Shown one piece after another: positions 18,805 through 27,132 of a stretch of 64,000 bases of DNA. The stretch is from positions 301,174-365,173 of the forward strand of contig NZ_CANMDB010000003.1 in assembly GCF_947496515.1 (NCBI RefSeq), written 5' to 3'. Positions within the stretch are counted from its first letter, which is position 1. Each line of letters opens with the position of its first letter. The translations under genes were made by a program, and so were the position numbers. The notes beneath the pieces are model-generated. The model ran no database searches. It was given only the letters and a program-made list of their open reading frames with translations, and was not told where the DNA came from. The stretch is from an uncultured Roseobacter sp. Its GTDB lineage: Bacteria; Pseudomonadota; Alphaproteobacteria; Rhodobacterales; Rhodobacteraceae.

Positions 18805-19491
18805 ATGTCCGGTCACAAAGAAGCCTCGCCCGTCAATCCATTGCCACCGGTTGTCACCATCCTGTTTCTGGCCATCGCCGCCCCGGAGGTGATCTTTGGT
18901 CTGGGGGCGCAGGGGCTCATCGGCGGGCCGGAGGCCATCGGCTGGCGGCTATCCGCGGTGCAGAGCTACGCGTTTTCCGGCGATATCTTTGACTGGATGG
19001 TGACCAACGGGCGCTGGCTGCCAGAGCACCTGCTGCGGTTTCTGACCTATCCCTTTGTGCACGACAGTTTCACCTCGGCGCTGTTTGTCGCGGTGTTCCT
19101 GCTGGCGCTCGGCAAGCTGGTAGGCGAGACGATGGGGCAGGTGGCGGTGCTGGTCCTGTTCTTTGGCGGGGCGATCTTTGGCGCGCTGATCTACGGGCTG
19201 CTGCTGAACGACCCCACATGGATCGTCGGTGGGTTTCCGGCGGTCTATGGTCTGATCGGGGGGTATTCCTTTGTCATGTGGGTGTCGCTCGGCGCACGTG
19301 GCGAGGCGCAAGCCCGCGCCTTTAGCCTCATCGCGATCCTGCTCGGGATCCAGCTTGTCTGGGGCATCTTTTTCGATATCGGCAATGGTTGGGTCGCTGA
19401 TCTGGCGGGGTTCGCCTTTGGCTTTGTCGCCTCTGCCCTGCTGGTCCCGGGTGGCATGGCGCGGCTGCTGGCGGCGCTGCGGCGGGATTGA
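18805..19491 (+). CDS. Rhomboid-fold membrane protein, predicted inactive
   Basis: A 228-residue protein with six or seven hydrophobic helices in the rhomboid pattern, including the TM2 segment LTYPFVHDSFTSALFVAVFL with its conserved histidine. In active rhomboids helix 4 carries G-x-S-G; here the equivalent reads VGGFPAVYGLIGG, with no serine. In helix 6 the catalytic histidine position reads WVADLAGFAFGF, with aspartate instead. So it is probably a non-proteolytic rhomboid relative that binds or chaperones membrane proteins, by analogy with iRhoms. It lies between trpS and ugd with no clear operon partner. Confidence 0.78.
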   Translation: MSGHKEASPVNPLPPVVTILFLAIAAPEVIFGLGAQGLIGGPEAIGWRLSAVQSYAFSGDIFDWMVTNGRWLPEHLLRFLTYPFVHDSFTSALFVAVFLLALGKLVGETMGQVAVLVLFFGGAIFGALIYGLLLNDPTWIVGGFPAVYGLIGGYSFVMWVSLGARGEAQARAFSLIAILLGIQLVWGIFFDIGNGWVADLAGFAFGFVASALLVPGGMARLLAALRRD

Positions 19492-19802
19492 TCTGCCACT
19501 GTCGGGTTGAGGCCCGGGCTCAAGATTCCCGACTATCCGAGCTTGTTGCTGGGCCTCGCGATGCACGACGGTTTCAGTCAGCGACGCTCTTTTTGCGGGC
19601 GCGTCGCGAGGGGACACAGCTTGCTCGCTCTATCGTATCACGCCCAGGATTATGGCCCCCTGCATCTTCGGGTGGGTTCGCCGCTGGCCAACGCTTGCCC
19701 CTTTAATCACTTAGGCGGCTATCAGTTGACAGGACGCGAGCCACACCGCATCTAGGCGGCGCCCTCTCTCGGGTCGTCCGGTTTTGATGAAAAGGCAATG
19801 AT

Positions 19803-21113
19803 ATGCGTATTGTAGTGATTGGCACGGGGTATGTCGGGTTGGTGTCGGGCGTCTGCTTCTCGGACTTCGGCCACGATGTGGTCTGTGTCGACAAGGACGC
19901 GAGCAAGATCGCCCGGCTCGAACAGGGGGAGATCCCAATCTACGAGCCCGGCCTCGATATGGTTATGGCGCGCAACGTCGAGGCGGGGCGTCTGACCTTC
20001 ACGCAGGATCTGAAAACGGCTGTGGACGGGGCGGATGCGGTGTTTATCGCCGTGGGCACTCCAACCCGTCGCGGGGACGGGCACGCGGACCTCACATATG
20101 TCTATGCCGCCGCCGAGGAGATCGCGCATGCGCTGACCGGCTACACCGTCGTTGTCACCAAATCCACCGTACCGCTGGGCACCAACCGCAAGGTGCGCGA
20201 GATCATTGCCGCGGCCCGGCCCGGGTTCGAATTCGATGTGGCCTCCAACCCCGAGTTTCTGCGCGAAGGTGCGGCAGTCGATGATTTCATGCGCCCCGAC
20301 CGTGTCATCGTCGGCGTTGAAACGCAGCGCGCGGGCGATGTGATGTCCGACATCTACCGCCCGCTCTACCTGCGCGATTTCCCGATCATCCAGACGGATC
20401 TGGAAAGCGCTGAGATGATCAAATACGCGGCCAACGCCTTTCTGGCGACCAAGGTGACCTTTATCAACGAGATCGCCCATCTGTGCGAACGGACCGGCGC
20501 CGACATCAAGCAGGTGTCCCGTGGCATGGGGCTCGACAACCGGATCGGCAACAAGTTCCTGCACGCAGGGCCGGGCTATGGCGGTTCCTGTTTTCCGAAG
20601 GATACCAAAGCGCTGGCCCGGATCGGGCAGGAGCATGCGGTGCCGATGCAGATCACGGAGACGGTCATCAAGGTCAACGAGGCCATCAAGCGGCGCATGA
20701 TCGACAAGATCATTGATCTATGTGCGGGATCGGTGAATGGCCTGACCGTTGCCGTGCTGGGGGTGACCTTCAAACCCAACACCGATGATATGCGCGATGC
20801 GCCATCGCTCACCATCGTGCCGGCGCTGGTCGGGGGCGGTGCCAAGGTGCAGGTCTGTGATCCGCAAGGCCGCCGCGAGGGTGAAAAACTGCTGCCGGGC
20901 GTGACCTGGCATGACAGCGCCTATGCTGCGACAGATGGCGCCGATGCTGTGGTCATCCTGACGGAATGGAACGAGTTCCGGGGGCTGGATCTGTCGCGTC
21001 TTGCGGCTGGTATGCAGCATGCCCGGATGATTGATCTGCGTAACATCTACAGCCCGGCCGACGCGGAGGATGCGGGCTTTACCGCCTACACCTCCGTCGG
21101 TCGCGAAGACTGA
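19803..21113 (+). CDS. ugd: UDP-glucose 6-dehydrogenase
   Basis: Converts UDP-glucose to UDP-glucuronate with two NAD+, for exopolysaccharide or lipid A sugars; cytoplasmic; 436 residues. The N-terminal Rossmann fold is MRIVVIGTGYVGLVSGVCFS. The catalytic cysteine lies in GPGYGGSCFPKDTKAL. The C-terminal UDP-binding domain has VAVLGVTFKPNTDDMRDAPS. A gap of about 310 bases upstream holds no gene and probably the promoter. Nearby galE (31.8 kb) also handles UDP-sugars but is not in the same operon. Confidence 0.96.
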   Translation: MRIVVIGTGYVGLVSGVCFSDFGHDVVCVDKDASKIARLEQGEIPIYEPGLDMVMARNVEAGRLTFTQDLKTAVDGADAVFIAVGTPTRRGDGHADLTYVYAAAEEIAHALTGYTVVVTKSTVPLGTNRKVREIIAAARPGFEFDVASNPEFLREGAAVDDFMRPDRVIVGVETQRAGDVMSDIYRPLYLRDFPIIQTDLESAEMIKYAANAFLATKVTFINEIAHLCERTGADIKQVSRGMGLDNRIGNKFLHAGPGYGGSCFPKDTKALARIGQEHAVPMQITETVIKVNEAIKRRMIDKIIDLCAGSVNGLTVAVLGVTFKPNTDDMRDAPSLTIVPALVGGGAKVQVCDPQGRREGEKLLPGVTWHDSAYAATDGADAVVILTEWNEFRGLDLSRLAAGMQHARMIDLRNIYSPADAEDAGFTAYTSVGRED

Positions 21114-21255
21114 TGGTGTGAGAGGACCGACGCATACCAACGGGTGAATTGACCGCCTGATGTTCGGTCGGGGTACCCGGGCTGTTTTGGTGCGCGGTAT
21201 TGGATCCAAAGACTTTTTTGCGCTGTAAAGACCTTTTGCGAGACGGTTACGTAGT

Positions 21256-21966
21256 ATGGAGCCCTCCTTTATTGAATTGATCTCGCGGCCCGTGCCGATG
21301 GGGCCGCTGCTCAGCTGCGTTCAGGAAAGATGGCAACCGCAGATCGGCGATCCCAGCCTGATCGGTTGGGTGACCGTCGGGATCTATGTGGTGGTCGCTC
21401 TTGCCCTGCTGCGCACCGCCAGACAGGGCGCTTTCCCATCCGAAACGGTCTACCGGGAGCGATGGCTCTGGTTGGGCCTGCTCATCCTGGTGTTGTTCCT
21501 GGCCATCAACAAACAGCTCGACCTGCAATCTGCCCTGACCGCCACGGGGCGGTGCACGGCGAAACTGCAGGGCTGGTACAGCATGCGATGGGATGTTCAG
21601 CGCGGGTTCATATTGGCCCTTGCCGTGTCAGCGGCCGGGGCATGTGTGATCCTGTTCTACGTGATGCGCAACACACTGCGGCGGACGGGAATGGCCCTTT
21701 TGGGAACGGCCTTCGTTTTCGGTTTCATCCTGATCCGCGCCGCCGATTTCCACCACATGGACCAGATCATCGACCTCAAGATCAGTTCAGCCCTCATGAA
21801 CTGGGTGCTGGAACTGACGGGGCTGATGCTTATCCTGCTGGCGACCTTTCGGCACCCCAAAGCACACAGGCCGGACATGACGCAGGGAGGGGCGCGCGAC
21901 CAAGCCGGGCCAAGACCGAGACAGAACGGGCCCATCGAAGATCCCGGTCGCGTGCTCGAAAGATAG
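21256..21966 (+). CDS. Hypothetical polytopic membrane protein
   Basis: A 236-residue protein I do not recognise. About five transmembrane helices are visible: residues 36-56 (VTVGIYVVVALALLRTARQ), 70-86 (WLGLLILVLFLAINKQLDLQ), 112-135, 145-162 and 178-198. A conserved-looking NKQLDLQ and a histidine-rich AADFHHMDQIIDLKISS occur in loops. The C-terminal 40 residues are hydrophilic and basic. It is a single gene between ugd and the short BCCT protein. The presence of a real frame with typical codon use makes it likely to be genuine. Confidence 0.7.
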   Translation: MEPSFIELISRPVPMGPLLSCVQERWQPQIGDPSLIGWVTVGIYVVVALALLRTARQGAFPSETVYRERWLWLGLLILVLFLAINKQLDLQSALTATGRCTAKLQGWYSMRWDVQRGFILALAVSAAGACVILFYVMRNTLRRTGMALLGTAFVFGFILIRAADFHHMDQIIDLKISSALMNWVLELTGLMLILLATFRHPKAHRPDMTQGGARDQAGPRPRQNGPIEDPGRVLER

Positions 21967-22367
21967 CGGTGTGGCATGCGTCGAACCCGACCGCCCAGAC
22001 ATCTGCCATCTGCCTAAAGCGGGACCAACCCGGGCCACGAATGCGCCGCGAAACGGCGAGGCGGACGGTATGAAGTTGCGCATGGTTCAACTGCACCAGA
22101 CCGGATGGCCGAGACACCGGGCAGCAATTGGATGCCTGGCGGGTGGATCCGGCAGCTACCGCCGCCGGTCTGGGATAGAAAGGCGCAAACCTGGGCGCCG
22201 AGTGCAGCATTTTGCCGTGATGGCTCCACAGCTCGAATAATAATGGGACCTGCACTTGATGAAATGCGCAGCAAAGCGATAGGCTGCCCGGATGCAGAAC
22301 AAGGCCCGAACAAGGACCGCACATCAGGTGAAGTCGGATTTCGTGTCGGCTATTGGGGAGGGCCAAA
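21967..22367. other. Intergenic stretch without a supported gene
   Basis: About 400 bases ahead of the short BCCT gene. The frames here are short and lack ribosome sites. Apart from the ribosome site at the right end I see nothing to annotate; it may hold the promoter. Confidence 0.45.
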
Positions 22368-23585
22368 ATGGCAACTGCGCTAACGATCATCATCTCATTT
22401 GGAATACTTTTGGCGCTCGCGCTGGTCGTATTCTGCGTCATCAAGTGGTGGGACATGCCTGTGATCGGCGTGACGCCCGTCCCGCTCTTTACGTTCATCG
22501 CCATTCTCTTCACGTCCGGCCTGGATGTTGGCCTGATCATGTTTCCGCTGGGCGAGTTTCCCACATATGCAAATGTGGTGGACGGCCCGGAATACGGGTT
22601 CACCAACCCGCTCGCCATTGAGTTTGGCTTTTGGGGCTTTCTGATCTGGAGCTTCTATTTCCTGACCAGCTTCTATTTTTGTGCGATCGAACCCCGGGTG
22701 AAGTTCTTTGAGATCCCCGTCGTTCGCATCCTGAACAACCTCGTCATCATCGGGACCTGCGCGTTTACAGCGAGCCTTTTCCTGATCTACCTGCCGTTCT
22801 ACATCCCCGAAATCGGAGATGGTGAAACGGTCGTGGCAACCTTCTATGTGATCGTTTTCTGCGTGATCCTCGCGGCAGCCTATTCGAGCACGGACATCAA
22901 ATTCGTCAAGGTGCTCAGTGTCGGCTCAACGGTTCTGTTTCTGGCCTTGATACTGCTGATGTGGGTGACGGGGGGCATCGGCCTGGGAGAAATGGGGTCG
23001 AATCTGTCGCTGATCGGCGGATATTTCACCAACCTCCACAAGTTCGTGATACCGATCAACGCCTACCATGAATTCTACCTGTTCTGGTGGTTTGCATGGT
23101 CGATCATGATCGGCCAGTTCACCTCCCGGTTCGTCGGAGGCCTCAAGACCCAGCACCTCCTGCTGGCGCTGCTGGTCATTCCCTCGATCCCCTTGGCGGT
23201 GTGGTTCTCGATCCTCTATCATTACTACGTCACCGAGATCAGCACGACGGGCCTGCTGAACTTTGCGATGATCATCGTGGGCGTGACCTTCGTGATCAAT
23301 TCTCTGGACAGCCTGATCCGGCTCTACTCGGACAACCTCTCCATCACGACGGAACGGTTCGGGAAGATCCCCTACATCGCGGGTAACGTCGCTGTGCTGT
23401 TCAGTCTGACCATTCTGTTCAAGAGCCAGTGGCTTCAGATCCAGTGGATCGGCGCAATGGTGGTGGGGATCTATCTGGCTTGTGTGGCCTATATCCTTCT
23501 GACCCGCCGCAAAGAGGTTCTGTCAATCATGTCGTCACCCGATGAGAATGAGTTGGACTTCGCGAAAATCGAAGCGGTGAAGTAG
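22368..23585 (+). CDS. Short, divergent BCCT-like transporter
   Basis: A polytopic membrane protein of 405 residues, shorter than the usual 500 or more of BCCT transporters. The stretch WWFAWSIMIGQFTSRFVGGL matches the BCCT signature around helix 8 (W-W-x-x-W-x-x-F-x-G-x-F-x-A-R). An early SGLDVGLIMFPLGEFPTYAN occupies the place of the family glycine-rich segment, but with altered residues. About ten helices are visible; the N-terminal and C-terminal tails are very short. The ATG at 22368 has GGGAGGG at good spacing. Substrate unknown: quaternary amines or DMSP are the family precedents. Confidence 0.75.
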   Translation: MATALTIIISFGILLALALVVFCVIKWWDMPVIGVTPVPLFTFIAILFTSGLDVGLIMFPLGEFPTYANVVDGPEYGFTNPLAIEFGFWGFLIWSFYFLTSFYFCAIEPRVKFFEIPVVRILNNLVIIGTCAFTASLFLIYLPFYIPEIGDGETVVATFYVIVFCVILAAAYSSTDIKFVKVLSVGSTVLFLALILLMWVTGGIGLGEMGSNLSLIGGYFTNLHKFVIPINAYHEFYLFWWFAWSIMIGQFTSRFVGGLKTQHLLLALLVIPSIPLAVWFSILYHYYVTEISTTGLLNFAMIIVGVTFVINSLDSLIRLYSDNLSITTERFGKIPYIAGNVAVLFSLTILFKSQWLQIQWIGAMVVGIYLACVAYILLTRRKEVLSIMSSPDENELDFAKIEAVK

Positions 23586-23649
23586 CGCATGCATGCTGCG
23601 CCCGCAGTCAGCGCGGGTGCAGCTCTTGACAAAACCAAGGCTGCGCGGG

Positions 23650-23937
23650 CTACGGTCCAATCACGGCAAACGCCAGAACGCCGACGATCATCGTGGCAAT
23701 GACGTGATTGGTCAGAACCGCTGCGCCTAGGGCGGCACCGGCGGCAACCCATGTCCCTACCGGCTGACCGGCAAGGGATGCTGCAACCAGACTGACGACA
23801 ATCAGCCCGGGAAGCTCCGCCAGGACCCACGCATGGGGTGAACTGCGGATGCGCCTGCCCGCCACCAGCCCCAGAACGCGGATGCCGAACGCGGCGATGG
23901 CCAGGATGCCGAGGAGAGCCCATTGTGCGCCGGTCAT
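23650..23937 (-). CDS. azlD: AzlD family branched-chain amino acid exporter small subunit
   Basis: A 95-residue membrane protein with three to four helices and the AzlD-type ending TNHVIATMIVGVLAFAV. The ATG at 23937 overlaps the azlC stop by 4 bases, so both are translated together. With AzlC it forms a two-subunit efflux permease for branched-chain amino acids or related compounds (family knowledge; the substrate is not shown here). Confidence 0.87.
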   Translation of the reverse strand: MTGAQWALLGILAIAAFGIRVLGLVAGRRIRSSPHAWVLAELPGLIVVSLVAASLAGQPVGTWVAAGAALGAAVLTNHVIATMIVGVLAFAVIGP

Positions 23938-24614
23938 GCGGACCGGCCCCCGGCGCGCCGCAGGATCACACATATCGCAAGGCCGCTGAGTGTTCCCGCA
24001 ACGATAGCGTATGCTTTCGGCAGGCCGAGCGATACGGCAACGAGTGTCGCAGCCCCCGCGACCAGCCAAGGGAGCAGCTGCGGTTTGCCGCGCCACAGTC
24101 CGCGGGCCATCGCTATGAACGCGGCTGTAAACGCGAACCCCAAGCCGAAGCGTTCGAGATCTGGAAGGGTGGCGCCGATGATCGCTCCCGCCGTTGTTGA
24201 CAGCGTCCAGACGGTGATCATGACAAGACCGGAGCCCACCAGAAAAGGGGCCCCCACCTCCGGCGATTTGGCACGCTCCGCCATGGTCAGGGCCCAGTTC
24301 TCGTCGCCGGTGATATGGATCGCAAGCAGCCTGCCCCTGAACGATATGTCTGCCAAGACATCGGACAGGGACGCGACAATCCCGATATAGCGCAGGTTGA
24401 GCGCCGCCCCGGCCAGCGCAGCGCCCAGCATGGTCTGGGTTGACGCAAACTGTTCCACGGCGACGATCTGGGACGAGCCTGCATGGACGGAGACGCTCAT
24501 CAGTCCGACCCCCCACCACGGGAATCCAGCTTGGGCGGCAAGAAGACCGAACGCAAAACCATAGATGGCAGCGCCGAGGGCCAGAGGGAGGATCGCGAGT
24601 GCACCGTGTTTCAT
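23934..24614 (-). CDS. azlC: AzlC family branched-chain amino acid exporter large subunit
   Basis: A 226-residue permease subunit. It shows the AzlC pattern: LPLALGAAIYGFAFGLLAAQ and GSSQIVAVEQFASTQTMLGA (the conserved small-residue helix with S-Q), then LNLRYIGIVASLSDVL. It is first gene of the azlCD pair and is divergently transcribed from an Lrp-type regulator with a palindrome between them, the usual arrangement for Lrp-controlled amino-acid export. Confidence 0.9.
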   Translation of the reverse strand: MKHGALAILPLALGAAIYGFAFGLLAAQAGFPWWGVGLMSVSVHAGSSQIVAVEQFASTQTMLGAALAGAALNLRYIGIVASLSDVLADISFRGRLLAIHITGDENWALTMAERAKSPEVGAPFLVGSGLVMITVWTLSTTAGAIIGATLPDLERFGLGFAFTAAFIAMARGLWRGKPQLLPWLVAGAATLVAVSLGLPKAYAIVAGTLSGLAICVILRRAGGRSA

Positions 24615-24658
24615 GTGGATATGAGATAGACATGAGGCCTGAGGTGATCCATGCTCAA

Positions 24659-24693
24659 TTTTGGTATTTTATGATGCTGATACATCACCAAAA
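24659..24693. promoter_or_regulatory. Candidate Lrp-type operator between azlC and lrp
   Basis: A 35-base imperfect palindrome with perfect TTTTGGT ... ACCAAAA ends and partly symmetric AT-rich interior, in the 103-base gap between the divergent azlC and Lrp-family genes. Its size and AT-rich centre fit AsnC/Lrp operators. Binding is inferred. Confidence 0.55.
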
Positions 24694-24717
24694 CTAGGAA
24701 TTTGCGAGGGTCGGATC

Positions 24718-25170
24718 ATGGATGAGATAGATCGGAAGTTACTCGATCTTTGCCAGAAAAATGCCAAGACATCGGTCCAGACACTTGCAGAGGCAGCCGC
24801 CATTTCGACGGCGTCGGTCCAGAGACGGATGCGGACGTTGCGACAGACTGGTGTGATCAAGCGGGACGTGGCCATTCTCGACCCCAAGCCTCTGGGCCTC
24901 GACATAACGGCAATCGTGTCGGTGGAACTGGAACGTGATCGGCTTGATCAGATCGACGCCTTCAAGCGCAAGGCCCGTGAGGATCCGCAAGTGACGCATT
25001 TCTACTGTATTGCGGGTGAAGCCGACTTCATCCTCGTCATCATGGCCAAGGACATTGCGGGCTACGAGAAGTTCACCCACCGGTTCTTCTTTGCTGACAG
25101 GAATGTTCGGAAATTCAGGACGTCAATCGTCGTCTCGACCGAGAAAGCGACATCAGAACTGCCGATCTGA
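24718..25170 (+). CDS. Lrp/AsnC family transcriptional regulator
   Basis: A 150-residue regulator. The N-terminal helix-turn-helix starts MDEIDRKLLDLCQKNAKTSV and contains ISTASVQRRMRTLRQTGVIK. The C-terminal RAM ligand-binding domain shows DPQVTHFYCIAGEADFILVI with the conserved G-x-x-D-x-x-L pattern. I chose the ATG at 24718 (GAGGG upstream); an earlier in-frame start would lie inside the palindrome. It most likely senses an amino acid and controls azlCD. Confidence 0.93.
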   Translation: MDEIDRKLLDLCQKNAKTSVQTLAEAAAISTASVQRRMRTLRQTGVIKRDVAILDPKPLGLDITAIVSVELERDRLDQIDAFKRKAREDPQVTHFYCIAGEADFILVIMAKDIAGYEKFTHRFFFADRNVRKFRTSIVVSTEKATSELPI

Positions 25171-25362
25171 GTGGAACCCATCCTAGAAGAGCGGCGAAGA
25201 CCACGTTCCACCACCTTAATGGTGCCGGAGTGCGCCATCCGCTAGCATTCGGGTGCCGTTGCCAGTGTTCGGCGGTGCGATGATACGAGGTGCGCAAACC
25301 TTTACAGGGGCTGCGATCCTCCCTAGGTAGTGGTGCCTTATGCAGTGCCGGATGATCTCGCC

Positions 25363-27132
25363 ATGAAAAAAAGCGCCAAGGCGAACCTCAACACTGCGAT
25401 GATCAAGCGGTTGTTGCGAGAGAACCTCAGGGCGCAGACCGGCACCTATGGGGTGGCGATGCTTGCCATGATCGTGATCGCGGTGATGACCGCGCTGACC
25501 GCCTGGATCATGAAGGACATCATCGATTCTATGGTGCAAACAGGCGACCGCTGGCAGGTTTTCGCCGTGGCCGGTGCGGTTGCCGCGATTTTCACCATCA
25601 AGGGTATCGCCAGCTACATACAGGTCGTGGCTCTCAGCCGGGCTGGTAACCGCATTGTCGCGGACCAGCAGCGGCGGCTCTACGATCGGCTGCTGGAACA
25701 CGGCGTGGCCTTTTTCAACACGTTCGAGTCCTCCAATATCCTGATGCGGGTGACGACCTCGGCGCAGGCGGCGCGGCAGGTCATCGATACGCTGATCATG
25801 GGCTTCGTGCGGGATTTGCTAACGCTGGTCGGTCTGATCGTGGTCATGGTCTATCAGCAGCCCACGCTGTCGCTTTTCTCGCTGATCTTCGGGCCGCTGG
25901 CGATCCTTGGCGTACGGCAAATTCTCAAACGGGTGCAAAGCATTGTCGAGGCGACGATGGCGTCATCGGCCGAGATCATCAAAGTCGTGCAGGAAACCTC
26001 CACCGGGATCCGCGTGGTCAAGGCCTTTGCGCTGGAGAAACGAATGGCCTCGCGCATGAATGCCGCCGTCAGCACGGTCGAGAACCGCTCCAACGCGGTT
26101 GCGCGGCTGTCGGGTGCGACCAGCCCCCTGATGGAGACGTTGTCCGGGTTTGCCATTGCCTCGGTCGTCGCGTTGAGCACGGTCAATATCTTTGGCGATA
26201 CCAGCACCTCGCCGGGAGAGCTGATGTCCTTTGTGACCGCGCTGTTGATGGCCTACGACCCGGCCAAGCGGCTGGCGCGCATGCGCGTCAACATCGAGGC
26301 GGGTCTGGTCGGTGTCGGTCTGATGTACCAGATCCTCGACACCCCCATCGCCGTCCGGGAGCGTGAGACCGCGCGTGCTCTGCCTGATGGCCCGGGACAG
26401 GTCGATTTCAAGGGTGTGAGCTTCAACTATGAGGGCAAAGCGCCGCTGCTGCGCGGCCTCGACGCGACGTTCGAGGCTGGCAAGACAACGGCGCTGGTCG
26501 GGCCGTCCGGGGGCGGGAAATCAACGCTGATCAACCTTATTCTGCGGCTCTATGATCCGGTCGAGGGCCGGATCGAGATCGACGGGTTTGACCTGCGCGA
26601 TGCGACATTCGCCTCGCTGCGCGACAAGATCGCCTTTGTCGGGCAGGAGACGTTTCTTTTTGCGGGATCGGTCAAACAGAACATCGCCATGGGTGCAGAG
26701 AACGCCACCGATGCCGCGATCATCGCGGCGGCCAAGGCTGCGAACGCCCATGAGTTCATCGAAAACATGCCGGGACAATACGATACAGACGTGGGTGAGA
26801 ACGGTGGCAACCTCTCCGGTGGGCAGCGCCAGCGCGTCGCCATAGCCCGTGCGATCCTGCGCGATAGCCCCATCCTGATCATGGATGAGGCGACGAGCGC
26901 GCTGGATACCGAATCCGAATATCTGGTGAATGAGGCGCTCCAGAAAGTGTCCAAAGGCCGCACCACGATCGTTATCGCGCACCGTCTGTCGACCATTCTG
27001 AGCGCGGATACCATTGTGGTCATTCAGGATGGCAAGGTTGCAGAGCGCGGCACCCAGTCGGAGCTACTGGCGCTGAACGGCGTTTTCCGCAGCCTCTATG
27101 ACCGGCAGTTCAGCGCGGGATCTGCCTCCTAA
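25363..27132 (+). CDS. ABC transporter with fused membrane and ATPase domains (MsbA/lipid or multidrug exporter type)
   Basis: A half-transporter of about 589 residues. The six-helix membrane domain spans residues 25-320 and the nucleotide-binding domain residues 340-580. Walker A is GPSGGGKSTLINLILRL, the signature motif GGNLSGGQRQRVAIAR, and Walker B ILIMDEATSALD, followed by the switch histidine IAHRLSTI. It functions as a homodimeric exporter. Homologues include MsbA (lipid A flippase) and multidrug pumps. The ATG at 25363 was chosen; a GTG 33 bases upstream is possible. It is a single gene. Confidence 0.9.
   Translation: MKKSAKANLNTAMIKRLLRENLRAQTGTYGVAMLAMIVIAVMTALTAWIMKDIIDSMVQTGDRWQVFAVAGAVAAIFTIKGIASYIQVVALSRAGNRIVADQQRRLYDRLLEHGVAFFNTFESSNILMRVTTSAQAARQVIDTLIMGFVRDLLTLVGLIVVMVYQQPTLSLFSLIFGPLAILGVRQILKRVQSIVEATMASSAEIIKVVQETSTGIRVVKAFALEKRMASRMNAAVSTVENRSNAVARLSGATSPLMETLSGFAIASVVALSTVNIFGDTSTSPGELMSFVTALLMAYDPAKRLARMRVNIEAGLVGVGLMYQILDTPIAVRERETARALPDGPGQVDFKGVSFNYEGKAPLLRGLDATFEAGKTTALVGPSGGGKSTLINLILRLYDPVEGRIEIDGFDLRDATFASLRDKIAFVGQETFLFAGSVKQNIAMGAENATDAAIIAAAKAANAHEFIENMPGQYDTDVGENGGNLSGGQRQRVAIARAILRDSPILIMDEATSALDTESEYLVNEALQKVSKGRTTIVIAHRLSTILSADTIVVIQDGKVAERGTQSELLALNGVFRSLYDRQFSAGSAS

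Noticed and set aside
19581..19607. Stem GCGACGC / GCGTCGC between rhomboid-like gene and ugd as a terminator
   Set aside because: The T-rich part lies in the loop rather than after the stem, so it does not fit a rho-independent terminator.
23650..24633. A single 327-residue frame covering azlC and azlD
   Set aside because: Only its last 95 residues are AzlD-like; the rest is out of frame with azlC, which is well supported.
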